A stretch of DNA of 64,000 nucleotides from Galerina marginata (Eukaryota > Basidiomycota > Agaricomycetes > Agaricales > Galerinaceae): positions 372,001 through 436,000 of the forward strand of contig JAECYW010000036.1 of NCBI GenBank assembly GCA_023014335.1, written 5' to 3'. The translations under genes and the position numbers were made by a program. Shown here piece by piece: positions 57,429 to 64,000 of this stretch (position 1 is its first letter; each line of letters begins with the position of its first letter). The notes under the pieces are model-generated. The model saw only the letters and a program-made list of their open reading frames with translations, did not search any database and was not told the DNA's origin.

Positions 57429-58310
57429 ATGGCGCCAACATCTCTTCCTCGCCAAATATCTCTGGCTATTCTTCGCGAGATGATACTGCAGATTCGAAAG
57501 GTGGACTCGGAAGCCCATATGGAATATCGCTGGTATGAACCATGGGATGCCATTTTGAACAACATACTGCGAGTCAGTAGTTCCCAGAATGAACTCACAG
57601 TAGCCCCGCAGTTCAAGGTCGCAAGAGAAGCTTTTAAAGGTATGTTATCACATTCCGCCTAAATCATCTTGATTTTTATCTTGATGATTCATATACCCAC
57701 AGATGTTTTCGATGGAGTTCTTGGTGAATCAGAGGCACAAAATCTCGCAGATGCTAGCACGGACGTTAATCTTAGCATGATAAATCTTTTGGATCAAGAA
57801 GATTCAGAGGATGCCGAAGAGAACCGACTCACCCGCGAGGAGCGGATACCGGATTTCATGCTATTCCATTTAATTGCCAGTGGAAGACGTGTGGTGCTTC
57901 TCATTGAGATCAAGCCAGAGAGGGAGGCAGGAGTTGAAGACAATGCCTCACTGCTAATGGCAATGAACAACGCATATGATCAGGTTGTAACTCAAACGAA
58001 GTTCGTCTTCGAAAGGTTCAAAAACCAGGTCACTGTGCATGCACTCTTGGCAGTAGGAACAGCCTTCTGCTACTTCATGTTCGAAAAGGACAAGCTTCCC
58101 AGTCTCCCCCAGCACGTACTAAAGCACAAGGCCAATTCCGACAGCATGCCCTATAGAGGCCGCACGTCCAGGCGTAGCACTCTCAAGATCCAGCAGGTTT
58201 TTACGGACGATGCGCAAGGATTCCGGTTCTCAACCGAGTTTAAGGAGTGCATAGATATAGTTATGCGTTCCCAGGATCTGCCAACTCCACAGTGGGGAGA
58301 TTTTCAATAA
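57429..58310 (+). CDS. PD-(D/E)XK nuclease-like protein
   Basis: Two exons, 57429-57639 and 57703-58310, give 272 residues. Residues 119-122 read IPDF and residues 134-142 VVLLIEIKP, giving Asp121 ... Glu139-x-Lys141 on adjacent strands. That is the catalytic layout of the PD-(D/E)XK fold, and a Gln-containing helix (AYDQVVTQTKFVF) follows. The N-terminus (YEPWDAILNNIL, LTVAPQFKVAREAFKDVFD) matches an unnamed family I associate with basidiomycetes. DNA cleavage is not shown; such proteins also occur as transposon- or defence-linked genes. No signal peptide. Divergent from the 179-residue gene. The frame is intact. Confidence 0.68.
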
Positions 58311-58860
58311 TGAGAGGGTGGATTTGGGGGTGTGGTTTCTATGGCGTTATTTCTGTATAAAAAATAAAATACTGTACTATTTCGCTCAATTCGTCCAGGG
58401 GTGTGACCTGGGACAGGGTGGACGAATTTTTGATTTCGGCCAATCAGCGTGGTGCAAGGGGACACCGGCCAAGGTTTCTGGGACTGGGCATGAGGACGGA
58501 ACGGGAGGACTGGGTTATGCTCCCGCGGGGTGTTCTAGGTTCGCTTTTTCAGTTTCCTTTTCAGCCTCTCCTCCCAATTTTCCTTCTCGGGCGAGCATCG
58601 TCCCTAGTTCCGATGCTTCTACGTCCTCTGCCCGCAGAAGAAAGATTTTATATGCCTCTCCTCATCGAACCATCCAACCAAATCTAAGGATGGACGACCT
58701 GAAGCCCAGATCACTTTGATTTTGCGTGTTTTCGTCCTCAGAGGTTTTCGTGCATATATGCGTGTCTTGGTTCACGATTTTACCTTTGTATTCTGTTTTT
58801 ATCTTTTGATTACTTTAAATCCCCACCGCTGGCGCCAATCCCGGAACCCCTCGATATCCT

Positions 58861-59013
58861 GCCCCGGCTGGTACCCGTCGAAAAGGTTAACACTACTCCT
58901 AACTACAGGAGCAACCTACCGCCGAACCTGCTGGAGTAGAGGCTCCTCCATCGTACAACACAGTGCCACATGACTCTTGGTTCAATACTGAGTCTATAGG
59001 GATAGCACTGTAG
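58861..59013 (+). pseudogene. 3'-end relic of the tandem secreted/transmembrane family
   Basis: Resembles 62580-62732: PAPAGTRRKG, then EPAGVEAPPSYNT and SWFNTESIGIAL before TAG, versus PAGTRQKS, EPAGAEAPPSYDT and SRFNTEPIGIAL. One in-frame stop and no upstream part. A copy of only the cytosolic tail. Confidence 0.75.
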
Positions 59014-60290
59014 TATTGTCGGAACAGCGGAATCCTTCGGTAACGAGAGAGAGAATAGACACGCATCGAGGATAAAAATGGCAGCGGAGGGAAAGCCTTA
59101 TACCGAATGATTTATTGTAATCGAGAGCGTGATCTTGAAGCGAAGGAACAATGAGAACGGGCAAAAACTAACCGTCATATTGGGATTGATTGAGGCGACG
59201 ATTCGATAGCTCCGAAAACGTTAAACTAGTAATGAAATGATCTCATGGATTGAGCAAGATGTTCCGTAAAAATATGGAGTTTAACATACAAACATCAAAC
59301 CAGCCTGCCTCCCCTCCTTGTCGGAAGACATTTTACAGATGCAATTGTTCGGTAGTGGAGTCGGGAAATGGTCAAAATTCAATCTGAGCGAAGTGAAGGA
59401 AGATAGCCTACAGAGGAGAAGGAGGAGGGAGAAAGAAGATAGGATCTACACCAACAGGGAAATTAAATATGATCGATTTCCGTCCTTGACAATATATTGG
59501 GACAAAGCAATGCCTCAAAAAACGTAGGAGACGTAAGCCAAAATGGAGGCGTAGTCAAAGAAAGAACATACGTGTGCCAATGTACCGGCGCACCTAAGAT
59601 CGCCCTTTCACTGATCTTGCGTGAAGTGTCCGATGAGCTGTGATAGTCTCAAGGCTATACAGAGACGCCACGAAGAAGCTGAGTCGGCCAGATCGTATAC
59701 GCATATGAAGGGGATTATGATGAAAGTTCGAGACATCGTGCTAAAATTAGCTGCTGGTGTGAAATTGCTTACGAATTCGCTTGATCGCTGCCATCAACAG
59801 CGCCCACGTCACCTCCCACGCCGACGAGATCGATATACGTCCTCTTCAACAGCAGTACCACTTTTTCCTGCAGGACTGCCTACCGGAGTACTGGCCCCTT
59901 GCATTCTCTGGAACAGATAGACAGACACAGCCCGTCCACCGACAACGCGTAGTCTTAGCAGGCAACCTCCTCAACGTCGACGAGCTGGTCTTTCTCTCGA
60001 ATGTTGTTACTTCTAGTCTATGAAGCGACGCAGGGCTGCTCGTGGGCCACCGGATGGACATATGCGCGTGAATGGCTCTGGAAAACCTCCAGAAAAACGT
60101 GATATGCCTGCCACTGTACGGCTTGAGCTGCAGTGCCAACGATCAAAGGTACGCTCTGTCCGCATCTACATATATCTCCGACATAACTAACCGTTCTCTG
60201 ATCAGCTCTTGGCTTTGCGTGGTTCTTCAAACTTGAAAATTCTTCCGTCCAATTCCTTTTGCAAGCTGCGTCCTACTATCTTTCATCCTT
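59014..60290. other. Gap with no recognisable gene
   Basis: Open frames at 59318-59527 and 59621-59920 are hydrophilic but show no family features, stable splice structure or copy elsewhere in the window. Confidence 0.4.
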
Positions 60291-60297
60291 GACATGT

Positions 60298-60690
60298 CTA
60301 CTTTTCTGTACGTTTCTCGACTCGCATTCTTTGTTTCCACTCATGCGAGACCATTTGTAGATCTTCTGCCGACTTCAGGGGGTGCTGCTGGGCGTATTCG
60401 TCAAGTATTCGAGCGAATTCTGTAGCTAATAACCCCGAGATCTCGAATCGACCTCGATTCTTCAAAGTCTCGAGCAATGCATTCCCTTTCTGTTCTATTT
60501 CACCTTCATCGCCAGTTCTTATCTTTGGCGGCTACTTGATTAGAAACCAACGGCTTAAAGCCATCAACACCGCTTCCCTCCTTTCTCATCTTACTCCCGA
60601 ATCTTCCTCGTTCGGCAGCGAAAACAACAATGACTTCCCGCCAGCTAAGCTCAGAGAGAAGACATTGGTGGAATCAGGCGCCAAATTCAA
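60298..60690 (-). CDS. Possible 3' end of an unrecognised minus-strand gene
   Basis: An exon 60531-60298 (77 codons plus TAG) reads hydrophilic and helical (EIEQKGNALLETLKNRG, ATEFARILDEYAQQHPLK). It joins in phase, across a GTAAGA donor at 60594, to an upstream stretch from about 60690 (NVFSLSLAGGKSLLFSLP). I could not extend it to a start codon, since stops lie just upstream in this frame, and I do not recognise it. May be a gene fragment. Confidence 0.3.
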
Positions 60691-60699
60691 GCGTGTGAA

Positions 60700-61286
60700 T
60701 TATGCAACTTCCTCAAGATCTTAAGACGTCCTCGCGCCTTCATATGAGCTCTGTCATTTTCGTGCGTCTGGAATCCCCGGCAGCAGCAAGGGTGTTGTCT
60801 GTTGACTCAATTTTATCCGACCCACCTTCATCTGCGTTTCAACAATCGTAATTTCAGTTATATTGTATTTTGAACGACTTTACAAGCAGATGAGATTGGG
60901 AAACGCCTGGTGAGTACGTGATTTCATTGGGGAGGCCTGATGACGCCCACTGTTGGTATGTATGTCGCTTAGGCGCAAGAATAAGACATATTCTCATGGT
61001 ACTGCGATTGTACGGTGACGGGACAGAAGAGTGTAAGTGTTCAAGATTAGAAATCGTCACGAGAAGCAGCTGGACAATTGTGGGGCGCCAGGGAGAATTC
61101 AATCGTTTGTGATTCGATAGTACACCAAATTCGTCCGTTATCCCGATTCCTTCCCAAAATAATTGGCAATTGCTCGTTTCACAACTAGGCCGCCCAGCCG
61201 TGGAGCACCTAAAGATCATCAACTAATTTATCAGAGGAACCTATAAAAACGAGATAAGTGACCGCAGCTTAATTTTCTACCTCTAG
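60700..61286. other. Gap before the secreted/transmembrane gene
   Basis: No convincing frame; the 122-codon minus-strand frame (60854-61222) has no recognisable features. The part near 61250-61286 should hold the missing first exon or promoter of the next gene. Confidence 0.4.
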
Positions 61287-62732
61287 TTTCAGTCCTTGCC
61301 GCTTCCGTTCAGAGAGCCCAACTAATGACTGCTACAGGAACCCCGACAACCAGAATCCTTGTAGACGACAGTAATCCCGACATTCAGTATGGTCCCGGTT
61401 GGGTAGACAACACCAGTTCACTTCCGCAATTAGAGCCTAGCTACCCCATGTATGGTACCTTACACGAGACGATTACCACCAGTGAACTGAAATTCACTTT
61501 CTCTGGTATACCACAATTTTAATAAGCGTGCGTCATTTAATATTAATGAGTAATCTCCCATAGGTTCCAGCATATGGGCTTGTGGCCAAGTTACAGAAGG
61601 CGCTGCACCACTGGTGTCCTCGCAACTAAATTTGTGGAATTGTTCTGTAGATGATGTCCAAATTGACACTGTCCTGGACCATGACCAAATTGATCCCACC
61701 CTTAACGAATCCTTTTGCTGCTGGCTGTTTGGACTAGACGCTCAAGTTGAGCACGAGATTCATATTTCAACCTCCGGCTCTCAAGATCGCCCAATATTGT
61801 TTGACTATCTAATTTATGAAACATCTACCGTTGTGCCTGCTGCCGATCTCTTATTCGATGCATTTAACCCGATGTTTAACTATTCAAACGGTTGGGAACG
61901 GCAGGATTTTAGCAATTTCTCCTCTGTGCCTATTTTCACCACCCAAGCCGGGGCTAACTTTACTTTTGATTTTTATGATGCGTTGTTCTCGAATTGCGAG
62001 ACTGTAATTAATCCTGTTTCTTTAGGGAGTTCAGTACTTTGGTTTGGGTTATACAACACTACTTTTGCAGGGTGTAATCCGGGGGTTTTTTTATTTACAG
62101 TCGACGATATAGAGGGAATGGAACAAACACTCGAACCTGGGATAGCTCAGCGGTTGGATGGCAAAATCGAAGAACAATCCCTACTCTTTCGAACATTTGC
62201 CTTGCCTCGCCCTCAGCATATATTAAAAGTTTCCTATGAAGGCAGTCTGGCCACGAAAGCCTCAAGCTAGGCTGTTCCTCTTTCTCTGACCACTTTGGTG
62301 GTCCAAAACGGCATAGCAAACGCGAACATGTCCGTGACGCCATCACCAACTGTTCTTACAACACCATCAGCAACACTTACGACATCACCGACCCTCAGTG
62401 GAACAACGACAGGAACCCGGAAGGCACATCTGGCAATAGCCCTTGGATGCTCAAGCGCAGCAGTCTTGGGGCTCGTTATTTTTAGTATCTTCTGCATGCG
62501 TCGCAGAATGAAGAAACGAAAGCCGGCGTCCGTGGAAAGTACATCCAGCCTCAAGCCGTTCAATCACGACTCGGCATTAGCCCCAGCTGGTACCCGTCAA
62601 AAAAGTCAACGCATCTTCGAAGTACTGGATCAACCTATTTTTGAGCCTGCTGGGGCGGAGGCTCCACCATCGTATGACACAAGGCTACAGGACTCTCGGT
62701 TCAATACTGAACCAATAGGGATAGCGTTGTAG
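61287..62732 (+). pseudogene. Secreted/single-pass transmembrane protein with in-frame stop
   Basis: A family familiar from basidiomycetes: two extracellular beta-rich halves, a Ser/Thr-rich stalk, one transmembrane helix and a cytosolic tail. The first open block (VSVLAASVQRAQ, signal-peptide-like, then RILVDDSNPDIQYGPGWVDN and TLHETITTSELKFTFSG) splices at 61504 to 61564 and continues SSIWACGQVTEG through a Cys- and Asn-rich domain. At 62268-62270 a TAG interrupts the frame just before VPLSLTTLVVQNG; reading then continues in the same frame through a Thr/Ser/Pro stalk, a hydrophobic helix (about 62435-62490) and RRRMKKRK to TAG at 62730. A 45-nt weak intron (GTTTCC ... CTAG) could remove the stop. 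No ATG precedes the signal-like part; ATG 61325 would skip it. Confidence 0.6.
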
Positions 62733-63269
62733 TAGAGCTTTCCACATAATTGGGCTTCGACTATTAGCGCGGCGTCGTAGGCAGTATAGTTTACTTGGTG
62801 TTGGCTTACAATCCCCGCTCCTTTGTTCGCAAGCTGCAATACCGATATTCATTATGTTTTTGTGATTGTTGCTCATGGTTATAGTGTAGCCTGATTCTGC
62901 CGTTATCTTCTTACTTACTGTATTTCGTGGGCTTCGTATTCTTACCTTATTTTTTTGTGTACCGTTTTAAACATTACTCCAGACTTTTACGCGGAGCGAT
63001 AACAGTGTGTGACCGAAGACTTGTAAATAAAAACTCAAAGCATAACTGCAGCATCGTTGCGCCAGGGAAATCCTAGCCAGATTGCTGGGTCTGTCTCACG
63101 AACAACTCCACCGCTGAAGGCCAAACAGGGAAGTCGAAGCAACCGAACGCACATCGCGCTTCACGGCGAGTATAATTAAAAAGGGAGACAGAATCAAAAT
63201 AGGTCGTGATGTAATCGTATTTTCAGAATACCTTCCGTGCACTGGCCAAGCGGCAATCCCTGTAGGTTA

Positions 63270-63500
63270 CAGTACTCCCAATGCTCTGTATGGTCCCGGT
63301 TGGGTAAAGAGAGCTGGTTAACGTGTGTATTTAAGTTTAACCCTGGATATCGAAGCCCTATAGGGATGTACGGCACCTGAACTACATGAAACGATTAATC
63401 AAAGTAAATTGAAATTCACTTTTTCTGGTACACCCCGAATTTCGATAAGCGTGGCAGCATTGATTCAGAAATTTAAAATATAATTTCTCACAAAGTCAAG
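63270..63500 (+). pseudogene. 5'-part relic of the same secreted/transmembrane family
   Basis: TATGGTCCCGGTTGGGTA, then ATGTACGGCACCTGAACTACATG and AAATTGAAATTCACTTTTTCTGG, followed by CGATAAGCGTG, copy the order of 61387-61530, with a frame-disrupting change in each block. No downstream part follows. Confidence 0.7.
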
Positions 63501-64000
63501 CGTAGGGGCATGTGCCAAAGATCTCTTTTGGGGAAGACGAGGGTATATTTATATTTTGACTCTCGTCGATTCCTCTCGTTGGCTTTCCGAGTCGATGACC
63601 TCCATCCCGCTCCTGCAGGAACTTCCGATGGAAGACTGATCAGAACCGCGTCTGAGAAAAACCTGGTGCTCTATGTTCGTCTTGTTCGAGATGTAGGTAT
63701 TCAGAGTTGTTTGATACACTTTCCCTGTCGATCAGGTATTCGCCCCAAACCTCGCTGAATAAACAAGGAAATCATATTTCATTGACCGAGGATAGTTTAT
63801 TGTAGTTTAAATGCTTTAAATTATATGAGTTAATTATTCTACACCGGATATTCCGTCAAGGCTGAGAGGATATGCATGTCCCTAAAATGTTATCGTCCCA
63901 GATTTTTCACCCATGGCCAAGGGCTATTCTAGTTATAATTGCGCAGCCAGCGTGCGAGTCAGGCAGCTTGAAACGCCCGAGATGGACGAAATACATTATT
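63501..64000. other. Window end, no recognisable gene
   Basis: One open frame (63510-63758) with an Arg/Leu-rich composition and no features; AT-rich afterwards. Confidence 0.4.

Overview
The window reads as nuclear DNA of a basidiomycete fungus, probably an agaricomycete. Genes carry many short (about 45-70 nt) GT-AG introns. Families that are typical of, or expanded in, that group appear: DUF6533, F-box proteins, an HNH protein, a DUF6589 relic, a Mug135-like protein, a glyoxal-oxidase-like copper radical oxidase and a probable TET/JBP dioxygenase. No tRNA, rRNA or CRISPR array was seen. The gene models are hand-spliced from the sequence, so exon edges are my inference unless stated.

Left part (1-24 kb): a broken DUF6533 membrane gene; an intact MADS-box (MEF2/Rlm1 type) transcription factor at 3594-6151 (-) with seven exons; an intron-rich, probably disabled MFS sugar transporter ending at 11443 (+); a 375-residue protein with an ExK nuclease-like motif at 12797-14298 (-); a long gene-poor stretch holding one of two diverged repeat copies; and an intact single-exon F-box gene at 18680-20128 (-).

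Middle part (24-41.5 kb) is a turbulent accessory region. It holds a 1059-bp inverted-repeat element with a 6-bp target duplication, a decayed serine-protease-like gene, and a secreted glyoxal oxidase cut off exactly at an exon end. That gene is joined to the tail of an alpha-helical gene (toxin-like fold only suspected) whose longer copy lies 3 kb further on. The longer copy is itself split by a 1181-bp inverted-repeat element sitting in an exon. About 2 kb around this gene tail is duplicated (31.5-33.6 and 36.9-39.0 kb). An HNH-nuclease gene with one frameshift follows.

Right-centre (41.7-53.5 kb): GC-rich tandem repeats and a hairpin precede the most striking gene, 42951-48320 (+). It appears to be one roughly 1,450-residue protein: a probable TET/JBP-type 2-oxoglutarate/Fe(II) oxygenase core, an acidic middle encoded by a run of symmetric phase-1 micro-exons (some tandemly duplicated), and a 611-residue unrecognised C-terminal region in one exon. 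A DUF6589 transposon-type relic and a small Mug135-like gene lie downstream, then a truncated basidiomycete-specific gene on the minus strand.

Right end (56-64 kb): a divergent pair, an unknown 179-residue protein and a PD-(D/E)XK-like protein, and then a tandem family of secreted/transmembrane proteins in which only one copy is nearly whole and even that has an in-frame stop.
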